Below are positions 1-9,138 of a stretch of 64,000 nt of DNA, piece after piece (position 1 is the first letter of the stretch; every line of letters begins with the position of its first letter). Location of the stretch: assembly GCA_026315105.1 (NCBI GenBank), contig CM048750.1, forward strand, positions 398,287,002 to 398,351,001, written 5' to 3'. The notes beneath the pieces were generated by a model, which was given only the letters and a program-made list of their open reading frames with translations, searched no databases and was not told the origin of the DNA. Made by a program: the position numbers and the translations under genes. Source of the DNA: Locusta migratoria. Its lineage: Eukaryota; Arthropoda; Insecta; Orthoptera; Acrididae.

Positions 1-384
1 GTGCGAATATGGCTCCACTGAAAGGGATCCGATTCACGTTTCCATCTCCACCCAGCTGAGCTTGTGCCTCGCCTCTGAGTAACGTCATATCACACTATAA
101 CACTCACTACTGTCGAACTTATTACCGACTGAAAGTTGAAACGACACTATAGTTTAGACTTACGGATAATAGTTCGCGCTCGGGAGCACTCACTAGTTCG
201 TTCTTTTAGTTCGTCCGCTCCCAGTGACGGCTGAGCGGCGTGGTCTGCGCTTGCAGGTGGAGGGGGAAGTTCCCCCACCTAGCTGCTTCATGCGCTTGCT
301 GCTTGAGCCGCTAACGATTTCACGCAAGCTAAAAGAAACAGTCTGTGGATAATTTCTCTATATCTTGGCATTATGGAATTTATT
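1..384. other. Non-coding, 'tagttcg'-containing repeat
   Basis: No coding signal. The stretch at 165-240 holds several 'tagttcg' words (tagttcgcgctcgg, tagttcgttc, tagttcgtccgctc) that recur at 597-760 and 1974-2020, so it belongs to the same local repeat family. Confidence 0.4.
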
Positions 385-600
385 AGTCAGATATTGCAGA
401 GTGCAGAATACTTCAAAGCAGAAATTTTGTAGCACTGAACTATGTAATCTAGCAGGCAGACGCTCACTTCGAAATGGCTCTCATCAGCAGAGGGCAAACA
501 CGTGATTTTTAATTCTGCTGCGCGCCCTCTCGCTATTGCCGCCGGTCTTCGGAAAAGAATCCAACGAACTAAGAAGCGAGATACGTTTGGCATAATAGTT
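385..600. repeat. Copy 1 of a ~230-bp local repeat
   Basis: Order of landmarks: an attgcagagtgcagaata-type start, tttgtagcactgaacta, a GC-rich 'ctgcgcgccctctcgct' segment, then 'ggaaaagaatcc..cgaactaagaagcgaga'. The same landmarks recur in the same order at 1765-2000. Short ORFs here are incidental. Confidence 0.55.
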
Positions 601-700
601 CGCGACCAGTAACGCATGTTTTAGTTCACGACCGATCGCGTATATTTTAGTTCGCGACCGATGGCACATATTTTAGTTCGCGACCGGTAGCTCTCCTTTT
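597..700 (+). repeat. 26-bp minisatellite, four units
   Basis: Four units of exactly 26 bp start at 597, 623, 649 and 675. Each begins agttcgcgaccg (one has cacg) and ends in TTTT. A fifth, diverged unit starts at 701. It sits at the end of repeat copy 1. Confidence 0.8.
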
Positions 701-740
701 AGTTCGCATCTCGGCTGCGAAGTAGGTCGCTCTTTTTTAG

Positions 741-1764
741 TTCGTCCGCTCTTTTTGGCATTTGCTACCGCTACTAAAAGTGCTCTTTCTTTTGTTATGA
801 CAGCTTTTTTGTATAATAATCAGCTATTATCCGTATTTTTGGGTAATTAGACATCAAATAGTTAAGTAAATAAACCAGTTATTTACACGAATGGGTGAGA
901 CAATGGTATTCAAACTAGTTTGCATACAGAGTACTCGTAGTATTTTATTTTTAAAATGGTTTTCTTTATTTATTTATTAGGTCATTGAAGGAACATTACC
1001 TACAAAATATGCTAAATGCGTCTATTTTCGTGAATAAAAATGCACTTTTATAATTGACTTTATAATTTTTATAAAGTTTTGGAAGTGATCAACAAAAAAT
1101 ATTACTACTATGGTACAGGTCAAGTATTATATGGCACAAAGAATATACCTATAACATTAACAAAAGAAAATTTTCTAATTTGTTGCTTAACAACTACACA
1201 CACACAAAAATAATCATGAGCCCTTGGTGAGAACGTATTTATTATTAATTTTGAAACTTTGTTCGTTGGGGACTTTGTGCAAACAGGTGCTGAGGGAAGT
1301 CATTAGTCAACCCCCTCTGAACCAAGTTCCCACGCGCAGAAACGCAATTTTGTCTTCGGTGCTGGGCGAGTCCAATCCTTTGTTTCGGAGGGGCGGCCGC
1401 CTGAGTTGCATCGAAAGTTAAGCGTCCGGTCAACCTCACACTTATTACACAAATTGAATTTGTATTAGGAAAGGAAATAGAAGAAATTTTTATCTTCACG
1501 CTAGAGACACTGATGACATGGGGTTTCGACCTTTACATTCTGACGACAGGCAGTAAACTACAGTTTTGTAGCTAATTAATTCTGTACGGGTTCGTTACTT
1601 TATAATCTTAGTGTCGCTTATAATACGGTGTCCTCAACATTCTACCCCGCGAGCCGGCAACAGTATCATGGAGGCGAAAGAAAATCGTTGATGCATAATT
1701 TGTCGCATATAAATGCAAATGATGTTAAGTTTTGAGTTCTCTTCACTTCTTTACACTGAGGGTT
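741..1764. other. AT-rich non-coding stretch
   Basis: AT-rich with no convincing coding frame. The segment 1330-1400 (cgcagaaacgc..gctgggcgagtcc..tcggaggggcggccgc) resembles 34150-34215, so it is a piece of an interspersed repeat. Confidence 0.4.
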
Positions 1765-2035
1765 ATATTTAGACACTGCTGAATACCTTATAAAAGAAAA
1801 TTTGTGGCAGTTAACTAGGAAACTACAGCTGAGCTGCATCTCAGCTCGAAATGACGGTAACTGGCAGAAGGGAATCACGCGATTCTGCGCGCTCTCGCGT
1901 CCTCTCGCTGTTCCCGGTCTGTTCTCGCTGTTTCGGGAAAGGAGCGGACGGACTAAGATGCGAGGGATCTGCGAACTAGTTCGCGTAGTTCGCCTGTGGG
2001 GCGCTCTTCCCAACTAGTTCGTTCGTGAACTACAC
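1765..2035. repeat. Copy 2 of the ~230-bp local repeat
   Basis: It repeats the order seen at 385-600: tttgtggcagttaacta, a GC-rich 'ctgcgcgctctcgcg' segment, 'gggaaaggagcgg..gactaagatgcgag', then clustered 'tagttcg' words at 1976-2025. This copy lacks the 26-bp minisatellite. Same orientation as copy 1, about 1.4 kb away. Confidence 0.55.
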
Positions 2036-3080
2036 AAGACTACTATAGTTGGCGTCACGCAAGAAGGTGCTTACGCGCAGGGAGGTGCAGTGATATGGAG
2101 CTAAGAGTTGCGCCTGCGGCAGAAACATTGCGTAACTCGCGGCCAGCCACGCTGTCTACAGAGTGAACGTTATTGGCTGTCACTGCGGTAATGGAGGGGG
2201 GTGCGCAGAACAGCTGACAACTCGTCCGCCCTCGTAGATGCCGCCGACTATAGCGCTCCTAGCGGTGGGCAAGCCGTTGTGAGAGTGATGTTTGTTTATA
2301 ACTATTTTTCCACTTAATTAACGAAATAGTAACTATGATTTTTTCGTGACACACATTAGTAAAATATGAAGAGACTAAATAATATAGAAATAAATCTAAA
2401 AACAGTCGAATTTCACTGACTGAGTGATATAAATAGCAATTCATTGATAAAGAAACGCTTGAGATTATGGTTATATTTGCAACTGACGAAAGTAAGAAGA
2501 TGTAAACGTAAAAGAAACATAAATTCCTGTTATGGTCGGTTATTGCTATGGTACGCACTTTCTTTCACATATAACAAATCCATATGGAGTACAATGATTC
2601 GCACGTTTGTACACTTCACTCGTGTTTATTATACACACGAATACTTTTGAGTGGAATTAATTTTGCTTAAAAAGTGACTTGAATATTCTTGCCGTTTGCG
2701 ATTCAGTTGTAGGAACAATTCTGGAATTTAGTTCTTCATTATCGGGAAACAGTTTTATTCCTTTCGACGTTTATTGCCACGTCTGTAAGGTTTTCTCGTA
2801 CGTTACAAACCTTCTAATTTCAATGGAATTGTTGGGAAGAAAGCTTAACGTTCCTCTGTAGAAAATTGAGGTCTTTTCGCGAAAGGCCAGATGTTCAGGT
2901 GTTCCTCGGCCATTTTTTGTTCTTAATATAAAATTAAATTCTTCAGTGTAAACATGAAAACTCGAAGAGTGTCGCAAATAAACTATGCTGTACTGCACCG
3001 TTTCATACCTTCCCAGGGATTTTAGGAAAGGTAAGGAAGACAAACGTGCGCTTAATTTTGTAGTTCTTAGCAACTTTTAT
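2036..3080. other. Non-coding stretch, nothing recognised
   Basis: Moderately AT-rich. Short ORFs on both strands show no recognisable domain. No SINE head or tail was seen. Confidence 0.35.
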
Positions 3081-4110
3081 TGCACTATGTAGGATCATCA
3101 TCATCCTCTTCCCCAGTTTGCAGCCATAGGAGTCTGATGGAACACAAGCCTCGCCACTTCGTCCTGTCTTCCCACCAACTCCGTGATTTCACTCTCGCCC
3201 GGTCCTCTACTCTTTTTTTGACACCATTCTCCACACCTTTTACCCATCTATCCCTTGATCGTTTCTTCTGTATCTGTATTTCGTGTATCCTCCTGGTAAT
3301 CCTCTTCTCTTCTATTCTCTTTAAATGGCCACACCACTGCAGACTTGATCTCTCTCTCCTCTCCTGTAAGAGCTCCTCTCTCACTGTTTCCCTGATCTTC
3401 TCATTCCCCATCCTGTCTCTTCTTGATACCCCTATTCTGCTTCGTATAAATTTCATTTTCCCCGCTTGTATTTTGCTCCTATCTCTTTACTTTGTCACCC
3501 AAGTTTCCGATGCATATGTCAATATCGGAACATAATAATTTTGGTATAGCACTCCTTTACTTTTCTGTGGTATATCCTTACTCCACACTAAACTCCTAAC
3601 ATTTCTCAAAAATACTTCTGCCTGTCTGACACATTCTATAATCTGCTTGTCATTTCTCCATTTTCCTCAATTACACTTCCCAGGTAATTGAAGTTTGTAC
3701 CTTCTTCAGCTGCTCACCTCCAAGTGTTATTCTCTTCCCTGATCTATTCCTTTTCCTGCTAGTTACCATGAACTCAAATTTACGGTTGTTGACATTGAAT
3801 CTGTATTCTCCCACTGTTTCTTTCCAAGCATCCGGCTGCTCTCGCGTTTCCTCCTTCTTGTTGCAGCAGACCGTGAGATCGTCTGCGAACACCATTGCTC
3901 TCATCTTTCCTTCCTCAAGTTTCCCTGCTACCTTTGTCATTACGTCATCCATAACCACAATGAAGAAAAGGGGTGATAATGCACTGCCCTGCTTCAGCCC
4001 ACACACTTGTTTGACCCATTCTGTTCTTCCCTCTCCCACTTTCACACAACTCATACTTCCGCAATACATCTCCTTCACATAATTCTTCTGTGTGTTTTTG
4101 GCCTCCTTTT
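3081..4110 (-). mobile_element. RTE-like LINE, 5'-truncated: reverse transcriptase C-terminal half and 3' end
   Basis: On the minus strand the upper part reads GLKQGSALSPLFFIVVMDDV and then VFADDLTVCC, which are the B-box and the catalytic FADD of a non-LTR reverse transcriptase. After a frame break near 3460-3670 the frame continues to an arginine-rich end (W-x-GHLKRIEEKRITRRI, DRWVKGVENGVKKR) typical of this LINE type. The frame runs into GAT repeats at 3090-3105 (EEDDDD), the short tandem tail common in RTE elements. The amino-terminal endonuclease is absent. It abuts the Penelope element on the plus strand. Non-LTR identity is secure; the clade is an inference. Confidence 0.8.
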
Positions 4111-5059
4111 CTGCAGTTGTAGTTATACTATTTGTATAGGTTATGTGACCTATGATTTGTTCATGGAAACTACAAAATTGTGCTACAATGAATTCAACAT
4201 TAATAGTGACGTTGTATGGTCACAAATTGATGACTGTTTAGAAAATTATAAACAAGGAATATTGTACAGGCATGAAAAGAAAATCACTAAGTTTTTCTGC
4301 CTTTTCCTGCCTGAGAGATCTTCTCACCATACTTTTAAGAAAAGTGACCATGTGTTTTCCAAATTTTTTAAAATAAGACTAATACCAATTTCACACAAGC
4401 TGAAATCACTTTATTAGAAAAAGGGCTTAAATACAATGTACAACCAGATTTGGCTGGTAAACAAGTCAGACACAATTTCATTGTTGACTTGAAATCTGGT
4501 TTAGATTATGTAAAAATAGATAATGATTCACAAACAAGAATTGCACATGACGTAACTAATATTATCAGTAAATTTCAATCTGCCTCTCGTGGCACTTCAT
4601 ATCACGACAAATTGACGATCAATAATATTAATAAACAGCTCAAGGATAACAACGGCCTTATAACTAAATCTGACAAAGGCTCCTCTGTTGTAATAGACTA
4701 TAACGAGGAATACCCCTCGAAAACTCTGTCGTTTTTTGAAGAAAACGGTATCTCTAAACTGCAAGTAGATCCTACCCCCACTATTCAGAAAAAAAAATTG
4801 GACAGCGGTTAATAATGCCAATCACTTGCTAAAACCATACCAGAAAAATCATCAATATGAACCCACAACCTCCGAAATTACGACCACAATTCAAGGTACA
4901 TAAAATTAACCACCCGATAATACCAATTTCCAACAGCCAGAATAGTGCTTATCACGACATTACCAAATTTCTACACGATCAGACTTTTCTTTAGACATAA
5001 AAAATCTTTACACAAATGTGCCTGTGTCTGAGACCCTCAAAATCATAGAAGAGAATGTA

Positions 5060-5062
<3 letters not shown>

Positions 5063-5112
<50 letters not shown>
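5063..5112. repeat. Poly(A) tract of 50 inside the PLE frame
   Basis: An uninterrupted run of 50 A lies between PLE coding segments (SETLKIIEENVLK before, a TFLTKR-type segment after). It is not a retroposon tail, because PLE coding sequence continues on both sides. Confidence 0.9.
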
Positions 5113-5114
<2 letters not shown>

Positions 5115-5458
5115 CATTTCTGACGAAGAGATTACTGATTTTATGAATTTGATCACAATAGTAGTAAAATATAACTATTTCAAATTTGATGGGCAATTGT
5201 TTCAGCAAACACAGTTTGGTCACGGGTAATCCTTTAGCCGGGATTATGGTTGATATTTTCATCAATCCCCTAGAAGTAAAAATGTTTCAGGGATTCTCAG
5301 TCATCGACTTAGGCATTATAACCTATTGTAGATACGTTGACGACATTTTAGTTGTCTATGACAGCCCACTTAATAGTATTGACCGGATTTCTTTAATTTG
5401 TTTAACGATCTTCATGGAAACATCACTTTCACTTGTGAACGTGAAAATGACAAGCGTT

Positions 5459-5663
5459 TCAAAATGTTTTAAATGTTTGTATAGCTTATGGGACTTAACT
5501 ACGGGGTCATCAGTTCCTAAACTTACCAACTACTTATGAACTAGCTAACACTAAGGACGGCACAAATATCCATGCCCGAGGGGGGGGGGATTCGAACTCC
5601 CGACCGTAGTGGCCGTGCAGACCGTGACTGGCGCGCCGCAGTCCCCTCGGCCACCGCGGCCGG
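5459..5663 (-). mobile_element. tRNA-headed SINE (family A) nested in the PLE
   Basis: Minus-strand orientation: the tRNA-like head (ggccgcggtggccgag) lies at the right end, a B-box-like gttcgaat region follows, then the body 'gcatggatatttgtgccg' and the tail 'ctgatgaccccgtagtta'. It is flanked by a 10-bp duplication, tgacaagcgt (5449-5458) and tgataagcgt (5664-5673). Removing it rejoins the PLE reading frame (…ENDKR…YLDLTL), which proves it came later than the PLE. Confidence 0.9.
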
Positions 5664-5931
5664 TGATAAGCGTCAATTATCTATCTAGACCTCACATTGG
5701 CTATAATCGACGATAAAATTATAACATTTCATTTAATATCTTCCGTAAAATGGCGCGAACAGACCAAACTTTTCCACATACAACTTCTCATAAAATTGCC
5801 TACTTTTTCTCAGCTGTCCATAGAACACTGTCAGTCCCTTTGTCTAAAGAAAACTTCAATAAAGAAATTAATCCCATTAAAACAGTAGCCATCAAAAATG
5901 GTTATGAGGCTCGGTTTGTTGATAAAATCCT

Positions 5932-5933
<2 letters not shown>

Positions 5934-5990
<57 letters not shown>

Positions 5991-5992
5991 AG
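5934..5992. repeat. (GA)n microsatellite inside the PLE frame
   Basis: About 29 GA units translate as an Arg-Glu repeat, joining VDKILKR to REHYLALSQVCPPNSSFADHLL. The frame stays open through it. It sits where the endonuclease core should be. Confidence 0.9.
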
Positions 5993-6808
5993 CACTACTT
6001 GGCTCTGTCACAAGTGTGTCCCCCTAATTCCTCGTTTGCAGATCACTTGTTAATTGCAGGACATGTCCCCGAAAAAATTGAAAATGTAGACCCTTTGCAT
6101 ATAAAGAAGAAGGGGCGTAAACTTTACACCTGGGAAGAGTTATAAATTTTTAACACTTGTCGCATGACGGACTGTTATTGAATGTACAGGTGCAGCTTTG
6201 TGGTAGTGGTTTCTTTAAAGGCATCAAGCCACTACTTTAGATGGTCAATTTAAGTTTCACTGACCTACTCTTGCAGGTTCCGTGATACCTTTTCTTTCAC
6301 ATTAATATGTGTTGGTATTTATGTTTGGTTATTGCATTTCGTTAAATATTGTTCACGATGTACCACTTATGCTTCTATATGTATAACGTGTAGAATGTTT
6401 CACCTCTATCGGTTTGGTACGCAAGCTACCTGCCACATTGTATCATAACTTGGCCACTAGATGGCGATAAGCTAACATACGCGCTTTGTACATATGCGCG
6501 GTCAGTTATCTGTCGACGTTAGCAGCGGAGACATTGCAGCCCCTAGTGACTGCTCCGCCTGGCCACAATTATTTACTTTTTAGCTATGACTATCTGATTA
6601 TGTCAAATATTTTTTGTATTTCAGATATTGACATGCAGTTTTAACATATTCATCTTCGTCTGAAGATGAAACCTGGTTACGATTATTTTCGTACTTTGCG
6701 ACTGAGGGCTGCCCCTTAAAAGTTATTGTATTGTAACAGTCGCTGATTCACAGTCATGCACAAAACTGTTATGGGACCGTCTTAGGGAACTCTAAATTAG
6801 TCTACTTT

Positions 6809-6851
6809 AGACCAGACGCGTTTTGCTTTATTCTAAAGCATCTTCAGTGGT
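6809..6851 (-). ncRNA. Hammerhead-ribozyme-like motif (degenerate)
   Basis: On the minus strand the order is: GACCA, the core CTGAAGA, a hairpin TGCTTT-AGAAT-AAAGCA, AAAC, GCGTC, then TGGTC. GACCA and TGGTC pair perfectly over 5 bp as stem I. CTGAAGA fits the CUGANGA core, the hairpin is stem II, and GTC is the cleavage triplet. The expected GAAAC has lost or changed its G (general-base position), so activity is doubtful. Penelope-like elements are known to carry type I hammerheads with a minimal stem III, and a PLE lies just upstream, though on the opposite strand. Confidence 0.5.
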
Positions 6852-7420
6852 CAACTGTACAAGAAATGTTTTGCATTACATTGTTTGTTTGATTTTTGTT
6901 AAATTCGATCACTAACAGTCCTCATGCAGTAGGATTGTTTCGATTATGAATAAAATGGACTACTAATATCACTCACGAAATTTTATGTTTTCCTCTTCAT
7001 GTGTGATGTGTAGCACATTGCCACTTGCTGTCACTGTTTATATTTACACTTTTTACAGTTACACTTCTTACAAACGGTTTTGAAAAATAGCCATTTCTGT
7101 GGCATGGCAGGCTATGTGTCATTTTTTTATTGTCTCTGTTTGTGTTATTTACTTACAAGTTATTTGATTCGCGCTGTGAGGTGTGTTTTTGTTTCGTTTC
7201 TGTCAAAACATCTCCTTTACTCAGCTTACAGTCTCTTTTTCCACTCCCCTAATTTCAGGTGCTTCCCAAACCTTTTTCCTGCACACACTATGGACATTTG
7301 TTGTGAAAACTACGTTAACATTAGTATTAACGAAACTATTCACTGTCATACGATATTGTATTTGAGAATGTAGCTTGCCGGCCGCTTGGAGCGCTACTGT
7401 CGTGGTGTACAACACTGTTA
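6852..7420. other. Intronic sequence before the ankyrin exon, nothing recognised
   Basis: T-rich on the plus strand, with no coding motif. It is consistent with intron upstream of the exon at 7541. Confidence 0.4.
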
Positions 7421-7520
7421 TTGTATTTTGCTATGCTTCAGAGCGTACGCATGCCTTCTGCACGTGAGCACGTTGTATGTACAGTGTTGTTTTGTCACTG
7501 CGCTGCTGACCGCTGGCTGG

Positions 7521-7540
7521 GCCTGTCTGTCTTGTCGCAG
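7521..7540 (+). promoter_or_regulatory. 3' splice acceptor of the ankyrin exon
   Basis: A T/C-rich run (gcctgtctgtcttgtcgcag) ends in CAG directly before the open ankyrin frame. It fixes the exon start at 7541, because the open frame upstream of this point shows no ankyrin similarity. Confidence 0.7.
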
Positions 7541-7642
7541 GTGACGGGGTGGACGCCGCTCATGTACTGCGTCAAGGAGAACCGCATGTCCTTCCTGGAC
7601 CGCATGATCGAGCTGGGCGCCGACGTCTGCGCGCGCAACGCG
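7541..7642 (+). CDS. nompC: Internal exon encoding one ankyrin repeat, probable nompC (TRPN channel)
   Basis: The 34 codons read V-T-G-W-T-P-L-M-Y-C-V-K-E-N-R-M-S-F-L-D-R-M-I-E-L-G and on to A-D-V-C-A-R-N-A. This fits an ankyrin repeat: G-x-TPL at residues 3-7, an amphipathic helix pair, then the ELGADV turn. A pyrimidine-rich tract ending cttgtcgcag lies immediately before, and gtgagt starts at 7643, so both splice sites are good and the exon is in phase 0 at both ends. It is markedly GC-rich compared with its surroundings. NompC carries 29 ankyrin repeats ahead of a TRP pore and acts as the tether of the mechanotransduction channel in sensory cilia. The GWTPLMY...FLDRMIELG signature is what I recognise as nompC. 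No other exon of the gene was seen. It is certainly an ankyrin-repeat exon; the gene name is likely but could be another multi-ankyrin protein. Confidence 0.72.
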
Positions 7643-7650
7643 GTGAGTGC
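7643..7650 (+). promoter_or_regulatory. 5' splice donor of the ankyrin exon
   Basis: The sequence gtgagtgc follows the codon for the last alanine, giving a CG|GTGAGT donor close to consensus. Reading on past it leaves ankyrin similarity at once. Confidence 0.7.
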
Positions 7651-7844
7651 TCGCAGTCAGCCAGTCAACAGGGCACTAAGCTGCCGTTTCATCAATACCA
7701 GTACCAATAGCAACATCGTAAATGTGAAAGTGATTGTAATGATTTAGAGTCAACATCTTGGTCTCTGCATTATAATGTCATTTAAAGACATCGTGCAACG
7801 AAATTCCAATTGCTGCTTTAAATACTAGTATATTTATTACGCTA

Positions 7845-8047
7845 CAAGACCTAATTCGGCCTTAGGGCCATCTTCAGGTGATGTCAAATGGTCGTGACGT
7901 ACACATACATGAATGGTTTTCACGCTAGAACAAATATTGCTTCGATAAAATTTTCGAAGCAAAAATATAACTGACAGGGCGAAAACCATGTATGTGTACG
8001 TGACTACCATCTGTCATCACCTGAAGATGGCGCTAAAGCCGAATTAG
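7845..8047. repeat. Foldback (palindromic) insertion with ~100-bp arms
   Basis: Arms 7845-7949 and 7950-8047 are inverted copies. Each contains 'cctgaagatggc' followed by a 'gccgaatta' word on one strand and a 'gtacacatacatg' word. The centre is gcttcgataaaattttcgaa at about 7939-7958. It sits inside the left arm of the larger TIR element, splitting 'tatttattac' from 'tctagagagcc'. Confidence 0.75.
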
Positions 8048-8427
8048 CTCTAGAGAGCCTGTATAGGGAGAGAGTGCCTAACAGGCCGGTGACAGCCATG
8101 TTTTTACCAGACAGCGCGCGGGACGTGCACTTACATACAGAGTCAGGCAGAAGTGCAGCCACTTAGCGATTGAAGTAAGCCATCACTTCCACCCACCCAA
8201 GACATTAAAGCACATCTTCTAGCTTACTAATCAGCACGTGGAACAAGAAATGCTATTCATGTATGTTCATACAGGCCTCATAAATTTGTAAGCAAACAAG
8301 TCTCGTGAAACACAGCCAAGGGGGAGGTGCCGTAGCCATGTTAAAACATACCTTGTAGCACGACATGTCAAAAACCAGAACCATGAACTAACAAAAAGCT
8401 AGCAAATACCGTTTTAAAAAATGTTGC

Positions 8428-8498
8428 GCTTATTGGATTCGAACTCCCATTCTTCACAGAATGAATTCAGTACGCAACCACTACACTAAGCGGGAATT
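8428..8498 (-). repeat. tRNA-like sequence (A and B boxes), probable pseudo-tRNA or SINE head
   Basis: On the minus strand 'cgcttagtgtagtggttgcg' begins a cloverleaf-like order: an A-box-like tagtgtagtggtt, an anticodon-arm region with a tgtgaag loop, a B-box-like gttcgaatcc, and taagcg closing a 6-bp acceptor-like stem. The T stem has a mismatch and no CCA-ready end is evident. It lies inside the TIR element at 7790-9138. It may resemble tRNA-His, but a functional gene is not supported. Confidence 0.4.
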
Positions 8499-9138
8499 TC
8501 ACATGCATTTGTTCTATTACTGAATTTTATCAATGCCTTTCTTGCTTTATAAGTCGCCTTTACGGTTCCCGCTTTCTCGGTTAATTTTTACTGCCCACTT
8601 TTCCCGTATTTCCTCATTACTTGCGAACACAAGCATCATATATCGATCTTTACCTCGGTTTTTACAGCCAACAGAGGAAGAAGAACAATGAAACATTTGC
8701 GCTGCATGATTATATAAATCACATTATTAATTACACTCAGTAAATCACTTCAGAACAACATATAATCTTAAATACTGCCGCGAAGTTCTAAGGTTATCGT
8801 TAACAAACAACGAAGACGTTAATTTACGTGAATAGAACCGAATATAGACGTGCAAAAGCAGAGCAGTGCCTACCCTAATACAACCCGTATGTAACTGCAC
8901 AGGGGAATCTCTGTCAGAAGCTTTTAAGACACTACACAGTATAGAAACGCACACTGAGGCTATTAATTCACATGTAAAGCCCGCCAAATGTGGTAAAAAC
9001 ATGGCGTCCTGAGCTCTCAGCCAATCAGGAGAGGTGTCACGCGTGGCGACTCTCTCCCTTTACAGGCTCTCTAAATAGGCCTACACTGTAATAAATACAC
9101 TTGTATTTAAAGCAGCAATTGGAATTTCGTTGCATGAT

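Larger units (their letters stand above)
4120..6760 (+). mobile_element. Penelope-like element (PLE), decayed, with nested insertions
   Basis: Pieces of one PLE reverse transcriptase lie in order on the plus strand. An AEITLLEKGLKYN motif lies at about 4395-4440, NGLITKSDKGSSVVID at about 4650-4700, GNPLAGIM near 5227-5250, and YCRYVDDILVVY with the catalytic YVDD codons at 5333-5344. YLDLTL follows just after the nested SINE, and then TFPHTTSHKIAYF...VDKILKR. The C-terminal signature LHIKKKGRKLYTWEEL ends at a stop at 6143-6145. A poly(A) run, a SINE and a GA tract interrupt it. The GIY-YIG endonuclease core expected between VDKILKR and the C-terminus is missing. From 6146 a non-coding 3' region runs to about 6760. 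Several frameshifts mean it is dead. Confidence 0.85.
7790..9138. mobile_element. ~1.35-kb element with ~50-bp terminal inverted repeats
   Basis: The left end (7790-7840, atcgtgcaacgaaattccaa...) and the right end (9088-9138) are near-perfect inverted repeats over about 50 bp. A second matching block lies further in: 'tagagagcctgtatagggag' at 8050 and 'catgtttttacc' near 8098 on the left match, inverted, 'ctccctttacaggctctcta' near 9055 and 'ggtaaaaacatgg' near 8991 on the right. The left arm is interrupted by a nested foldback (7845-8047). No transposase frame and no clear TSD were found. Non-autonomous DNA element; superfamily undetermined. Confidence 0.7.

Noticed and set aside
597..700. 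CRISPR array
   Set aside because: Units are contiguous 26-bp repeats without unique spacers, in an animal genome.
3080..3535. 151-codon plus-strand frame
   Set aside because: It is antisense to the RTE LINE coding frame, which carries the real conserved motifs.
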